64,000 nucleotides of DNA from Corynebacterium kroppenstedtii (lineage in GTDB: Bacteria > Actinomycetota > Actinomycetes > Mycobacteriales > Mycobacteriaceae). The position numbers and the translations under genes were made by a program. The notes beneath the pieces are model-generated. The model did no database searches. It was not told the DNA's origin and saw nothing but the letters and a program-made list of their open reading frames with translations. Shown piece after piece: positions 11,424 through 21,255 of the stretch (the stretch's first letter is position 1; every line of letters begins with the position of its first letter). The stretch covers positions 1,550,001-1,614,000 of the forward strand of contig NZ_CP069792.1 of NCBI RefSeq assembly GCF_016894245.1. Direction: 5' to 3'.

Positions 11424-13040
11424 ATGGTGGCAGGTCGTGACGAGGATGACCTCGATAACGAGGGAGGCATCCCCAATTCCCATCACGACAGGGTTGAGGG
11501 TAATTCAGTCGATCCGGCATCGATGAGCCCGGAGGACATCAACGCTGCGATCTCCGATGATCTCGAAGTCAACGATGCCGGGCTGACGTTGCCCTTGAGC
11601 GACGATACCAAGCCGGAGGTCGTGCACCGCACCATCACACCGGACGATCTTGAGGCGCTGGCGGATGTCGAAGACCAGCTCAATTCGCGCTGGCCAGAGA
11701 CGAAAATTGATCCCACCCTGGATCGCATGCATCAGGTGCTTGATCTGCTGGGTGATCCTCAGCACGCCTACCCATCTATCCATGTTGCGGGGACTAATGG
11801 GAAAACCTCCGTGACTCGGATGATTGAATCCCTCCTTCGCGCGTTCCATCGTCGAACCGGCCGTACCACCAGTCCCCACCTGCAGTCAGTGACTGAACGA
11901 ATTGCTATCGATGGGGAGCCCATCCACCCTGCAGACTTTGTGCAGACCTGGACATCCATTAAGCCCTTCGTCGAGATGGTCGACCGCCGATCTGAGGATG
12001 ACGGGGGACCACGTATGAGTACCTTTGAGGTGCTCACGACGATGGCATTCGCCGCGTTCGCCGATGCGCCCGTCGACGTTGCTGTAGTTGAGGTCGGAAT
12101 GGGGGGCCGATGGGACGCAACCAATGTCGTGCACGGGGATGTGACCGTGATAACCCCGGTGGGAATGGATCACTCCGAATACCTGGGTGACACCATCGAA
12201 GAAATAGCTTCCGAAAAAGCGGGAATTATCAAGTCTCGGTGGGATAAGGATGATCTTTTGACTCCCCCGGATAATGTCGCAATTATCGCTGAGCAGGACC
12301 CCGCCGCGATGAATGTGATCCTGGAACGAGCGGTGTCCGTCGATGCATCGGTGGCTCGCGCCGGCAGTGAATATGGCGTCGTTGAAAGATCCGTCGCCGT
12401 TGGCGGGCAGACCGTAACTATCCGTGGGCTTGGTGGAACATACGAAAATATCTTCCTACCATTGTCGGGCGCGTATCAGGCCAGAAATGCTGCAACAGCT
12501 CTTGCCGCCGTTGAGGCTTTCTTCGGTGCGGGAAGTGGCCGTCAATTGGATGTCAACACTGTCCGGGAGGGCTTTGGTAACGTCAGTTCACCCGCCCGTT
12601 TAGAGCGCATACGAACCTCGCCCTCCGTTTTTGTCGACGCCACCCATAACCCCCAAGGCGCCCGGGCTCTAGCTGAAACCCTTCATGATGACTTTTCCTT
12701 CCGACGCCTCATAGGCATCGTTAGCATTTTCCAAGACAAAGACGTCGTTGGGGTTTTAGAAACGCTGCGCGACACGTTTGATGAAATCGTTGTTACAGAG
12801 GTCGACTCGCCTCGAGCTATGCCCGTCGACGAGTTAGCCGAGCTAGCGCGCACTATTTTCGGCGACGAACGCGTCCATGTTTCAGCCTCCATGGCCGATG
12901 CCATCGAAGACGCTGTTGCCCTCGCCGAAGAGGAAGGCGAGGATGAAGGCTATGGCTTGGCCGGGACAGGGGTCGTGATAACGGGCAGTGTTTATTCAGC
13001 AGGCCGTGCGCGTGCACTGCTAGGAAAGGAACCGGAGTAG
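11424..13040 (+). CDS. folC: Folylpolyglutamate synthase / dihydrofolate synthase
   Basis: Adds glutamates to folates and joins dihydropteroate with glutamate, an essential step of folate metabolism. The Mur-ligase-type ATP loop is HVAGTNGKTSVTRMI at about residues 120-134, followed by DHSEYLGDTIEEIASEKAGI. The C-terminal domain has FVDATHNPQGARALAETL. The first 75 residues are an acidic, disordered leader, making the protein (538) longer than usual. The ribosome site AAGAAGG precedes the ATG. The stop overlaps the next gene's GTG by one base. Confidence 0.95.
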   Translation: MVAGRDEDDLDNEGGIPNSHHDRVEGNSVDPASMSPEDINAAISDDLEVNDAGLTLPLSDDTKPEVVHRTITPDDLEALADVEDQLNSRWPETKIDPTLDRMHQVLDLLGDPQHAYPSIHVAGTNGKTSVTRMIESLLRAFHRRTGRTTSPHLQSVTERIAIDGEPIHPADFVQTWTSIKPFVEMVDRRSEDDGGPRMSTFEVLTTMAFAAFADAPVDVAVVEVGMGGRWDATNVVHGDVTVITPVGMDHSEYLGDTIEEIASEKAGIIKSRWDKDDLLTPPDNVAIIAEQDPAAMNVILERAVSVDASVARAGSEYGVVERSVAVGGQTVTIRGLGGTYENIFLPLSGAYQARNAATALAAVEAFFGAGSGRQLDVNTVREGFGNVSSPARLERIRTSPSVFVDATHNPQGARALAETLHDDFSFRRLIGIVSIFQDKDVVGVLETLRDTFDEIVVTEVDSPRAMPVDELAELARTIFGDERVHVSASMADAIEDAVALAEEEGEDEGYGLAGTGVVITGSVYSAGRARALLGKEPE

Positions 13041-13516
13041 TGGTGAATCGAAGAGAAACAGATTCGGGGCGTGATGGCACTCAGCGATCCAGCGTTAATG
13101 GTGACGACGCTGTCGAGTATGGGCCCTTAGGACCTGGGCACGATCCCGTGAAGGATCCGTTGAAAGGTTTGCGGGGAGTGATGGCCGGAACCTTGATCAT
13201 GGAGTTCATCACGTTTTTACTGGTTCTCCCTGTGGTAGCCCGCGTTGATGAAGGCGCGTATAACACGCCTTTTAACATCATTTCGGTGATCGTCTTTTGC
13301 GTTGCCTTATTGGTGATGTCGTTCCTGCAGGGGAAGTCATGGGCCCTGGGGGTCGACTTGTTTTTGCAGATTGTCGCCATCATCGGGTTCATTGTTCATC
13401 CAGCGATGGGCGTGATGGGGATAGTTTTCGCACTCGTCTGGGCTTATATTGTTTACCTGCGCAAAAACTTGATTGAGCGGATGAAACGTGGGTTGTTAAC
13501 TACTCAGCACACATAA
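13040..13516 (+). CDS. DUF4233 membrane protein
   Basis: A small membrane protein always seen behind folC in actinobacteria; the function is unknown. It has a polar N-terminus of about 45 residues and then four hydrophobic segments (about 50-70, 80-100, 105-125, 128-145), ending in a basic tail. The GTG start overlaps the folC stop, so it is translationally coupled. The 288 bases after it hold G-rich DNA and two copies of AATAATAT (13668-13675 and 13687-13694), probably part of the next operon's promoter. Confidence 0.85.
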   Translation: MVNRRETDSGRDGTQRSSVNGDDAVEYGPLGPGHDPVKDPLKGLRGVMAGTLIMEFITFLLVLPVVARVDEGAYNTPFNIISVIVFCVALLVMSFLQGKSWALGVDLFLQIVAIIGFIVHPAMGVMGIVFALVWAYIVYLRKNLIERMKRGLLTTQHT

Positions 13517-13804
13517 ATCCGCAGAACGTGTGGGGGAGAACAGGGGGAACGTGGAGGGAGAACTGGTGGTAATCCGGGGGGCCGGATGGGGCATCATCGT
13601 GGCTACCGTCGGAAGGCTAGTCAAGCCACCGCTTCATAGCCCGACCGCCTCTTCGGGATGTCGATGTAATAATATGTTCAAACGTCAATAATATTGTGGC
13701 CTGTAGGCTATTCCTTCGATAGGTCATCGCTAGGCCGTCGCTGGCTGCTCCAGCCTGGCGGGAACCTCATTCCCCACACTGATCACGTAACGAGAGACAC
13801 CAAC

Positions 13805-14737
13805 ATGGCTTCACATCACACCGATCCTATTCCCGGTCGAATCCGGGAACGTGGGGTCTTCCATCCGGGTACATGGATTGCAGCTGTCATCGTTGCAGTC
13901 TTAGTCGCGATGTTCATTCACGGCCTGATCACAAACACTAACTATCAGTGGGACGTGGTCAATGACTACATCCGCGACGTGAACGTCGTTAAAGGTGTCG
14001 GCTGGACCCTGTTGCTGACCGTTCTGGCCATGGCGATTGGTATTGTGCTCGCCGTGACCGCGGCTATTATGCGGCAAAGTGAGAATCCTGTCCTTCGTTC
14101 CGTTGCCTGGGCGTATATTTTCGTTTTCCGTGGAATTCCGGTCTATACCCAGTTAGTTTTCTGGGGACTGCTGGCTGTTCTGTATCCGAAGCTGTCTATG
14201 GGAATCCCCTTCGGCCCAGAGTTCTTCACATTCGATACATCCGACATTATTACCGCGTTCTGGGCTGCAACATTGGGGCTTGGCTTTAACGAGGGTGCCT
14301 ATCTCGCCGAAATCGTCCGATCCGGTTTGGAGAGCGTGGATGAAGGCCAGCATGAGGCCGCGCGAGCCTTAGGTATGAAGCACAGCACCGTCCTTCGTCG
14401 AATTATTATTCCGCAGGCTATGCGTGTCATTATCCCGCCACTAGGAAATGAAACCATCGGCATGCTGAAGACGACCTCCCTGGTTTTGGCCGTGCCGTTT
14501 ACTCTAGATTTGCAATACGCAACAAATGCCATTGCCAACCGTCTCTATGCACCGATCCCGCTGTTGATCGTTGCGGCGCTGTGGTACCTCGTTGTGACCA
14601 GCGTGCTCATGGTTGGGCAGTACTTCCTCGAGCGATACTTCGGCCGCGGTTTTGATAAAAACCGTAGCTCTAAACGAATCCAAAAAGTGGCGTCTGACCC
14701 GTCGAAACTGAGCAAAATCCCGGAGGTTGAACAGTGA
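13805..14737 (+). CDS. Amino-acid ABC transporter permease (HisM/GlnP type)
   Basis: The membrane subunit of a polar amino-acid importer. After a 20-residue polar N-terminus come transmembrane segments near 30-50, 75-100, 110-135, 165-190 and 250-275. The EAA loop reads [24 protein letters not shown], the ATPase contact. A polar C-terminal tail follows. I start at ATG 13805; an in-frame ATG at 13694 would add 37 non-hydrophobic residues with no ribosome site. It overlaps the ATPase gene by 4 bases. No substrate-binding protein gene is adjacent, so that partner must be elsewhere. Confidence 0.9.
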   Translation: MASHHTDPIPGRIRERGVFHPGTWIAAVIVAVLVAMFIHGLITNTNYQWDVVNDYIRDVNVVKGVGWTLLLTVLAMAIGIVLAVTAAIMRQSENPVLRSVAWAYIFVFRGIPVYTQLVFWGLLAVLYPKLSMGIPFGPEFFTFDTSDIITAFWAATLGLGFNEGAYLAEIVRSGLESVDEGQHEAARALGMKHSTVLRRIIIPQAMRVIIPPLGNETIGMLKTTSLVLAVPFTLDLQYATNAIANRLYAPIPLLIVAALWYLVVTSVLMVGQYFLERYFGRGFDKNRSSKRIQKVASDPSKLSKIPEVEQ

Positions 14738-15558
14738 GTAAGCCCGTAAACCCGGATCAGAGTACATCGACGGCCACGGCCGGTTCAGGCGAACCGCTAG
14801 TTGTCATCGACGGTTTGTGGAAAGCCTTCGGTGAGCTCGTCATCCTCAAAGACGTGTCTTTATCGGTCAATCGTGGCGATGTCACCGTGCTCATCGGGCC
14901 ATCAGGGTCGGGCAAATCGACTCTGCTGCGATGCGTTAACCAACTCGAGCAGATCCAGGCAGGTTCCATTCGGATCGATGGAGAGCTGCAGGGGTATGAG
15001 CCAGAGCCCCTTTCCGACGGTCGGCTCCAACGTCTTAAAGCCAAAGACATCTCCCGGCAGCGCTCCCGTATCGGGATGGTGTTTCAGCGGTTTAACCTTT
15101 TTCCTCACATGACTGCCTTGGAAAATGTCATGGAAGCGCCCCGCCGAGTTAAAGGTGTGCCCAAGGAAAAGGCCAAGAAACGGGCGATGGAGCTCCTGGA
15201 ACGGGTCGGGCTGGGGGAACGCGCGTCGCACTATCCGGGTGAATTGTCGGGTGGCCAGCAGCAGCGTGTCGCAATCGCGCGTGCGTTGGCCATGGAGCCA
15301 GAAATTATGCTGTTCGACGAACCGACGTCAGCATTAGACCCTGAGCTGGTCTCTGAAGTTCTCACCGTTCTCCAAGAGCTTGCCGAGAGTGGAATGACCA
15401 TGATCGTGGTGACTCACGAAATGGGATTCGCCCGCGAAATGGCGGATAACGTCGTGTTTATGGATGAGGGGCAGATCGTGGAGCAAGGTGCTCCGCAGGA
15501 CGTGATCAATAACCCGAAGTCAGACCGACTCCAAGCTTTCCTCCAGTCGGTGTTGTAA
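14734..15558 (+). CDS. Amino-acid ABC transporter ATP-binding protein (GlnQ type)
   Basis: Powers the permease encoded immediately upstream. It has Walker [10 protein letters not shown] at about residues 52-60, Q-loop [16 protein letters not shown], signature [15 protein letters not shown] and Walker [15 protein letters not shown], then the H-loop VTHEMGF. A short insert after Walker A (residues 85-105) is typical of glutamine/glutamate ATPases. The GTG start overlaps the permease stop and is preceded by GGAGG. The substrate cannot be told from sequence. Confidence 0.93.
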   Translation: MSKPVNPDQSTSTATAGSGEPLVVIDGLWKAFGELVILKDVSLSVNRGDVTVLIGPSGSGKSTLLRCVNQLEQIQAGSIRIDGELQGYEPEPLSDGRLQRLKAKDISRQRSRIGMVFQRFNLFPHMTALENVMEAPRRVKGVPKEKAKKRAMELLERVGLGERASHYPGELSGGQQQRVAIARALAMEPEIMLFDEPTSALDPELVSEVLTVLQELAESGMTMIVVTHEMGFAREMADNVVFMDEGQIVEQGAPQDVINNPKSDRLQAFLQSVL

Positions 15559-15636
15559 AACGAGCGACCCCGTGCTGGGTGACCAGTCCAATGTTGGGCG
15601 AGCAGTCCCCTCTAGGAAAGACGCTTTGCTAAGCCT

Positions 15637-15666
15637 TTCAAGCGTAGGCGTCTCATGACTTACAAT
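15637..15666 (+). promoter_or_regulatory. ndk promoter, suggesting a leaderless mRNA
   Basis: TTCAAG (15637-15642) and TACAAT (15661-15666) are 18 bases apart. The ndk ATG begins at 15673, 6 bases after the -10, where transcription would start. No ribosome site fits that ATG. Confidence 0.5.
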
Positions 15667-15672
15667 GATGGT

Positions 15673-16083
15673 ATGTCTGAACGTACCCTCATTCTGATTA
15701 AGCCCGACGCAGTTAAACGAGGCCTCGTAGGAGAGATTCTCGCCCGTATCGAGAGTAAGGGGCTAACATTCTCCGCCCTGGATCTGCGCCTGGTAGACCG
15801 GGAAACTGCGGAAAAGCACTACGAAGAGCACAAAGACAAGCCGTTCTTCAAAGATCTTATTGAATTCATCACATCGGGGCCGCTCGTTGCTGGAGTTGTC
15901 GAAGGCCCACACGCTATCGAGGCCTGGCGACAGCTTGCTGGAGGTACCGATCCTGTGAAGAAAGCGACACCGGGAAGCATCCGCGGTGATTTCGCACTCG
16001 ACGTTGACGCCAATGTCGTTCATGGTTCGGACTCGCCCGAATCTGCAGAACGGGAAATTGGCATCTGGTTCCCGAATCTCTAA
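15673..16083 (+). CDS. ndk: Nucleoside diphosphate kinase
   Basis: Transfers the gamma phosphate between nucleoside triphosphates and diphosphates through a phosphohistidine. Family signatures are [17 protein letters not shown] at the N-terminus and the active-site [16 protein letters not shown] near residue 117. The 136-residue length is exactly that of the family. An upstream in-frame ATG (15655) would add six residues and overlaps the -10 box, so it is rejected. A hairpin downstream may end transcription. Confidence 0.96.
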   Translation: MSERTLILIKPDAVKRGLVGEILARIESKGLTFSALDLRLVDRETAEKHYEEHKDKPFFKDLIEFITSGPLVAGVVEGPHAIEAWRQLAGGTDPVKKATPGSIRGDFALDVDANVVHGSDSPESAEREIGIWFPNL

Positions 16084-16161
16084 ATTCGTATCGGCCCTGC
16101 ACCATGACCGCATGACAAATGACCGCATGCTGAAGGTCTGGGAAAGATAACGGCACCCCAT

Positions 16162-16187
16162 TCTCACAGGCCGATGGCCTGTTTGAG
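16162..16187 (+). terminator. Hairpin downstream of ndk
   Basis: ACAGGCC (16166-16172) and GGCCTGT (16176-16182) form a 7-bp stem with a GAT loop, flanked by CTCA/TGAG. No strong T-run follows. Confidence 0.45.
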
Positions 16188-16620
16188 AGGGATTGTGTGG
16201 ACGAGGGTTGCTGATGCGCCGTCCTCTAGTCCACCTATGACAAAATAATATTCGGAATGCAGACGGGCGAAGCTGCGCTGCAGTACATGACCGCACATTG
16301 TGTGCCCCATCTGTCGTTGAACAGCGAGGAGCTACTCGGCATTGTTTTATTCACCCAGGTGTCTATAACCGCGAGCTCTTAGAAGATAGCTGCAAGCTGC
16401 GCCCCCGTTTCTGTTCCGCCAGCAAGCTTTACCATGACAAAAGAACCGCACTGCACACGCTGTCCAACAGGATTCATACACGAACTGTGCTAGTCAGCGT
16501 TCGAGGGTGCCGAGCACACGTCGCTCGGAATGAGTAAGCCATCGTGCGCATGACGGACTGGATCATCGGCCCGTGCCGCTATCTAGGGCGCGACCAATGC
16601 GGTGCTGCTAAAGGAGAATT
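16188..16620. other. Long leader/intergenic region before rne
   Basis: No gene is supported. There is an AT-rich patch at 16236-16254. Because RNase E genes are autoregulated through long 5' leaders in other bacteria, part of this may be rne leader, but no conserved fold was recognised. Confidence 0.4.
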
Positions 16621-19600
16621 GTGGCTGACGCAAGCCGTACACCCCGTCGAAATTCGACAAGAAGAACGACGAACACATCATCACCATCGAAGTCGAGAAA
16701 TACTCGGGCACCACGAGCAGCCCACACAGAGATGGTTACCGAATTAAGTGCCCTATCTGCCGGGACAAAAGCAGTCATCTCTTCGCTCAACGAGCGTGAC
16801 CTAGCTGCAAAAACACGTGTTCACCAGTTAGCGAAACTCATCGGGCACACGAGCAAAGAAGTAATCGCCCTCCTCGGTGCCGTCGGAATCAACGTCCGTA
16901 GTGCGCAATCGACTGTCACCCGTGAGCAAGTGGCCGAATTCCGTGATCGCGTACAAGCTGCAGACAAAGACAGCTCTGACCACACGCGTGATGACGAGTC
17001 TCAGAACGTGGATACCGAGAGGGCTGCGGCAGATAAGGCTGAGGCGAATAAGGCTGAGCAACGTAAGACTGAGCGTGCCGACGTCGGCAAGGCTGAGGCG
17101 GAAAAAACCGACGTCGATAAGCCGGATACTAACGAATCAAACGCCGAAGAGCTAGAGACTGAGAGCTCCGGGACCGCTGATAGCCAGGAAGCGAATCATA
17201 TTTCCATTCCGACTCCCATTTTTATGGCACCCACACCTGTTGCCACGGAGTCCTCGGAATCCCACGGCAATTCAGGCGGTTCTTCCACGTCCGATGAGGA
17301 GCCGTCAGGAAACGCAGAGGAGACCTCGGGCATTGACAATGGGGACAATGACGACTCGCCTTCGACATATCGACGCCGCCGGGGTCGTCGCGGTCGGGGC
17401 AAGAAAAACGTCGACGAGTCACCGAAATCTCGTAACTCCACAGACCACACCGAGGATGACACCGCGGGAGATGAGCGTGGTTCGTCCTCGAAGCGGTCAA
17501 AGAAAAACAATGAGAAAGGCAAATCGGGGGATAAGAAAGACAGTAAGCAGGACGCCAACAAGCGTGACTCCAACAAACGTAAGGATAAGAACAAGAAGGG
17601 GCATTATTCAGACAACAGTGATCGCTCCGCAGATGACGGGAAGCAGGAGCCGCAAAAATCCGATGAGCCCACCAAGATCAAGGGCTCGACACGTGCTGCA
17701 GCTGCGCGAAAGCGTCGGGAAGAAAACAAGCGTGACAAACACCAGACCATCAGCACGGCTGAGTTTCAGGCGCGCCGGGATGCCGTTCACCGCCGGATGA
17801 TCGTCCGCGATTCAGTGCGATCCGACGGATCTGGAAAAGTCACGCAAGTCGCGATCATGGAAGACGACCAGTTGGTCGAACACTTCGTGACGTCGGAACG
17901 CACGCGGACTCTCGTCGGTAATATTTACTTAGGACGAGTACAAAACGTCTTGGCCAGCATGGAAGCTGCGTTCGTTGATATCGGAACGGATCGCAACGGT
18001 GTGATCTACTCCGGGGATATCGATTGGCGGCATACTCGGCATACCGGCCGTCAACGGAAGATCGAAAAAGCGCTCAAGCCGGGCGATCCGATTCTGGTGC
18101 AAGTTACGAAGGATTCTGTCGGACATAAGGGGCCACGGCTCACCAGCCACATTTCGTTGGCTGGCCGGTACCTGGTGTACGTGCCCGAAGGGCGTGCGCA
18201 CGGGGTGTCGCGCAAGTTGCCGGAGCCTGAACGGAAGCGCTTGAAGAAAGCAGTCTCAGGTATTTTGCCTGATGAGGGTGGCGCGATTATCCGTACGGCC
18301 GCTGAGGGCGTCGATACCGAGGACATCGCTCGTGATGTTCGTCGTCAGCAAAATGTGTGGGACACGATCCTGGAGAAGGCTGACGAGCTCCGTACTCTGC
18401 CGGGGTCACACGCTTCCGCCGGGAAAGGGGCTTCCGGGAAGGGTAAAGGGACCGCGGACTCAGAGAAGGGTTCCGGCAATGGTTCCGCGAAGAAGGATTC
18501 GCGGGGAGGTAAAAAAGGGTCGAAGCCGCACTTTGATGGGCCGCAAACACTGCATGAAGAGCCAAATCTTCTGGTCAAGGTCGTTCGCGATCTCTTCAAT
18601 GAGGACTTCGACGAGCTTATTGTCGACGGGGACCGCTCGTGGTCGATGGTGTCGTCATACATCCACCGTATTGCGCCGGACCTGGAAGAAAAGCTATCGA
18701 AGTATGAGCGTCAGGATCACGATGGGCAGGACGCCTTCGGCCACTGGGGTATTGATAAGCAACTGAAACAAGCGCTGGACCGCGTGGTGTTCCTGCCGTC
18801 CGGGGGCACTCTTGTCATCGAGAAGACCGAGGCCATGACAGTCATTGACGTCAATACCGGCCGTTTTACCGGCTCGAGCGGCAGCCTCGAAGAAACCGTG
18901 ACGCGCAACAACCTCGAAGCCGCCGACGAGATCGTCCGTCAGATGCGGCTGCGTGACATCGGTGGCATGATCGTCGTCGACTTCATCGATATGGTGCTGG
19001 AAGAAAACCAGGAATTGGTGCTCCGCCGGCTCAGTGAAGCCCTGTCCAAGGACCGGACCCGCCATCAGTTGGGAGAAGTGACATCCCTGGGTCTTGTGCA
19101 GATTACCCGCAAGCGACTCGGCAAAGGCTTGGTTGAAACCTTCTCGACGCCGTGCAGTGAGTGTCATGGCCGCGGGTTCATCGTCCACGACGATCCCATC
19201 CTGTTGAGCAGCACGGATGATGATGAATCGGATGATGATAGCGCGGCGCTTCAGGACAACGTTGACAACGATCTTCCTGAGTATTCATTTGACGACGACA
19301 CCGACGATCATGCGGACGATACGTCGAGTGATGCCAAGGATAGTCGCTCTGGGGACGGCCGTGCTGGGGAGAAGGACGACTCTGACGAGTCGACCACGCG
19401 TCGGCGTTCTATCGAGGAAATCGCTGCTGCCGCAGTAATTCTTGCCGACGACGAAGATCCTGATGAACCGAGTGGCGCTGATTATCTCCCAGCTGCGCAA
19501 CAGACTCGGAGCAGTGGCGACGGTGCGGGTGATGCTCCGGCTGGTAGTGGTGCCGACGGCGCTTCAGCTGGCGATGATGCCTCGACGAATGACTCGTCGG

Positions 19601-20217
19601 GTAAGGAAGATGGGCGACCCCGCCGGAGGCGGCGTCGTAAGGCGACCCGCACATCGCGTGCCCAGCGTGAGGACCAGGTAACGGCTGATCATGCCGAGTC
19701 CGACGGGGTGAAGACGAACCAGTCGGAGACCACGACGAAGCATGATGAGGAAACCGCCCACCACGCCGATGCCGATGAGAAGAAGGGGAGCGGAGAGAAG
19801 ACCACACGCGGTGGTAAGCAGCGTGGTCGGCGTCACGCGACCCGGCGGAAGGCATCGCAGGCCAAGAAGACATCATCGTCCCGGTCCGGAGGCAAGGGAT
19901 CTCACTCAGCAGACACGTCATCCCAGCATCAGGAGACGTATGAGGAGGCGCAACGGCAGTTTGCACGGTCGCCACGGCGTCGGCGGGCTACCCGTGGAAA
20001 CTCCCGGTCTGATGTGCCGCCGGAAAAGGGCAACTATTCAGACGGTACAACGGGACGCGGCTCGTCCAGCACGTCAGGCCAGAAACAGTCGGATAATGCG
20101 TCGGCCGACACCAAGTCGGAGCGCTCCGACAAGCGGGAAACTCACTCTCAGCACGGATCATCCGCGCGCAAGAATGGCCGACGTCGTGCACGGCGGAGAG
20201 CCACCACAACGAAGTGA
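16621..20217 (+). CDS. rne: Ribonuclease E/G family endoribonuclease
   Basis: Cuts single-stranded RNA in mRNA decay and rRNA/tRNA maturation. Residues 64-112 resemble the IF2_N domain (RVHQLAKLIGHTSKEVIALL), a feature of actinobacterial RNase E. Residues 115-390 are a charged, repetitive, disordered linker. The catalytic core starts with the S1-containing part (IYLGRVQNVLASMEAAFVDI), has the metal-binding VIDVNTGRFTG and FIDM segments, and the zinc link CSECHGRG. The tail (about 860-1198) is a second acidic then Arg-rich low-complexity region. The start is GTG with AAAGGAG. rplU-rpmA lie downstream. Confidence 0.95.
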   Translation: MADASRTPRRNSTRRTTNTSSPSKSRNTRAPRAAHTEMVTELSALSAGTKAVISSLNERDLAAKTRVHQLAKLIGHTSKEVIALLGAVGINVRSAQSTVTREQVAEFRDRVQAADKDSSDHTRDDESQNVDTERAAADKAEANKAEQRKTERADVGKAEAEKTDVDKPDTNESNAEELETESSGTADSQEANHISIPTPIFMAPTPVATESSESHGNSGGSSTSDEEPSGNAEETSGIDNGDNDDSPSTYRRRRGRRGRGKKNVDESPKSRNSTDHTEDDTAGDERGSSSKRSKKNNEKGKSGDKKDSKQDANKRDSNKRKDKNKKGHYSDNSDRSADDGKQEPQKSDEPTKIKGSTRAAAARKRREENKRDKHQTISTAEFQARRDAVHRRMIVRDSVRSDGSGKVTQVAIMEDDQLVEHFVTSERTRTLVGNIYLGRVQNVLASMEAAFVDIGTDRNGVIYSGDIDWRHTRHTGRQRKIEKALKPGDPILVQVTKDSVGHKGPRLTSHISLAGRYLVYVPEGRAHGVSRKLPEPERKRLKKAVSGILPDEGGAIIRTAAEGVDTEDIARDVRRQQNVWDTILEKADELRTLPGSHASAGKGASGKGKGTADSEKGSGNGSAKKDSRGGKKGSKPHFDGPQTLHEEPNLLVKVVRDLFNEDFDELIVDGDRSWSMVSSYIHRIAPDLEEKLSKYERQDHDGQDAFGHWGIDKQLKQALDRVVFLPSGGTLVIEKTEAMTVIDVNTGRFTGSSGSLEETVTRNNLEAADEIVRQMRLRDIGGMIVVDFIDMVLEENQELVLRRLSEALSKDRTRHQLGEVTSLGLVQITRKRLGKGLVETFSTPCSECHGRGFIVHDDPILLSSTDDDESDDDSAALQDNVDNDLPEYSFDDDTDDHADDTSSDAKDSRSGDGRAGEKDDSDESTTRRRSIEEIAAAAVILADDEDPDEPSGADYLPAAQQTRSSGDGAGDAPAGSGADGASAGDDASTNDSSGKEDGRPRRRRRRKATRTSRAQREDQVTADHAESDGVKTNQSETTTKHDEETAHHADADEKKGSGEKTTRGGKQRGRRHATRRKASQAKKTSSSRSGGKGSHSADTSSQHQETYEEAQRQFARSPRRRRATRGNSRSDVPPEKGNYSDGTTGRGSSSTSGQKQSDNASADTKSERSDKRETHSQHGSSARKNGRRRARRRATTTK

Positions 20218-20420
20218 CGGGAAGTCTCAGATGCCCGGGAGCACACGTCGATTCGTTTCACACTGGTAACAATGATATAGACGGTTTTGTTATCCATCGG
20301 TGACCGGGTAGTCTTGAGCAGTCGCTGTTCGCAGGCCGACTACCTAGGCCCGTGTGTGCTCATGATTGCACCCCGGGCAACTGTTTATGTCTCATGTCGC
20401 GAACACGTTAATAGTCCAGT

Positions 20421-20468
20421 CAGGGTGATTAGCCCTGAGCCGAGCGAAAAATAAAAAGGGGTAGCCCT
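20421..20468 (+). promoter_or_regulatory. Alternative hairpins in the rplU leader
   Basis: CAGGG/CCCTG (20421-20425/20433-20437) can form a hairpin, and the ribosome site AAGGGG (20455-20460) can pair with the following AGCCCTCTT just before the ATG. The two AGCCCT copies could compete, hinting at L21 leader control. Inferred by eye only. Confidence 0.3.
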
Positions 20469-20471
20469 CTT

Positions 20472-20774
20472 ATGTACGCGATCGTCAAGACCGGCGGAAA
20501 GCAGTACAAGGTTGCTGAAGGTGACCTCGTCAAGGTCGAGAAGATCGAGGGTGAGCCGGGTTCGTCCGTGGCTCTCTCCCCGGTTTTGCTCGTCGACGGT
20601 GCCTCAATCACCTCAGGTGATGATCTGTCCTCAGTGTCAGTGAACGCCGAGATCGTCGAGCACACCAAGGGCCCGAAGATCCGCAACATGCATTACAGGA
20701 ACAAGACCGGATACAAGCGTCGCCAGGGGCATCGTCAGCCGCTGACCGTTGTGAAGATCACCGGCATCAAGTAA
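20472..20774 (+). CDS. rplU: 50S ribosomal protein L21
   Basis: An early-assembling protein of the large ribosomal subunit that binds 23S rRNA. The start [18 protein letters not shown] and the end [14 protein letters not shown] are family hallmarks, and 100 residues is the usual length. AAGGGG lies about 10 bases before the ATG. It is co-transcribed with rpmA, 74 bases downstream. Confidence 0.98.
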   Translation: MYAIVKTGGKQYKVAEGDLVKVEKIEGEPGSSVALSPVLLVDGASITSGDDLSSVSVNAEIVEHTKGPKIRNMHYRNKTGYKRRQGHRQPLTVVKITGIK

Positions 20775-20848
20775 GTCTCGCGGCCGCTGGGGGTTCATCA
20801 CTCACAGCTGCCACGTGCCCGAGTTTTTCCAAGGAGGGAAATCAACCA

Positions 20849-21124
20849 ATGGCACACAAGAAAGGTGCGGCCAGCTCAAATAACGGTCGCGATTCAGAGT
20901 CAAAGCGCCTCGGCGTGAAGCGCTTCGGTGGCCAGCAGGTCAAGGCGGGCGAGATTCTTGTTCGCCAGCGTGGTACCTCATTCCACCCCGGCGAGAACGT
21001 CGGTCGCGGTGGCGACGACACACTCTTCGCCTTGAAAGCAGGTGCGGTTCAGTTCGCTCGCAAGCGTAACCGTCGCACCGTTAATATCGTCGAGAACGTC
21101 GAAGCTGAGCCCGCCAAGGCCTAG
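20849..21124 (+). CDS. rpmA: 50S ribosomal protein L27
   Basis: A large-subunit protein whose N-terminus reaches the peptidyl transferase centre. [28 protein letters not shown] is the L27 signature (residues 1-28). There is no cleavable leader like that of Firmicutes. The strong AAGGAGGG ribosome site and the downstream terminator close the rplU-rpmA operon. Confidence 0.98.
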   Translation: MAHKKGAASSNNGRDSESKRLGVKRFGGQQVKAGEILVRQRGTSFHPGENVGRGGDDTLFALKAGAVQFARKRNRRTVNIVENVEAEPAKA

Positions 21125-21138
21125 TTCGCCGTTTCCGC

Positions 21139-21178
21139 AGCTCCTCCGGCGTCTTTCCGCCCGGGGGAGCTCTTTTTA
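21139..21178 (+). terminator. Terminator of rplU-rpmA
   Basis: An 11-bp stem (21139-21149 with 21161-21171, one G-T pair) around an 11-base loop, followed by CTTTTTAT. A classical intrinsic terminator. Confidence 0.92.
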
Positions 21179-21255
21179 TATCTGGAATAATCACTCGGCA
21201 GGCATGCCAACCATTCCTACCCCACCCCAACCCCAATGATGTTGAGGGAGAACTC

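Noticed and set aside
13517..13620. C-rich minus strand resembling 6C RNA
   Set aside because: The two C-loop hairpins of that RNA could not be folded; it is just G/C-rich DNA.
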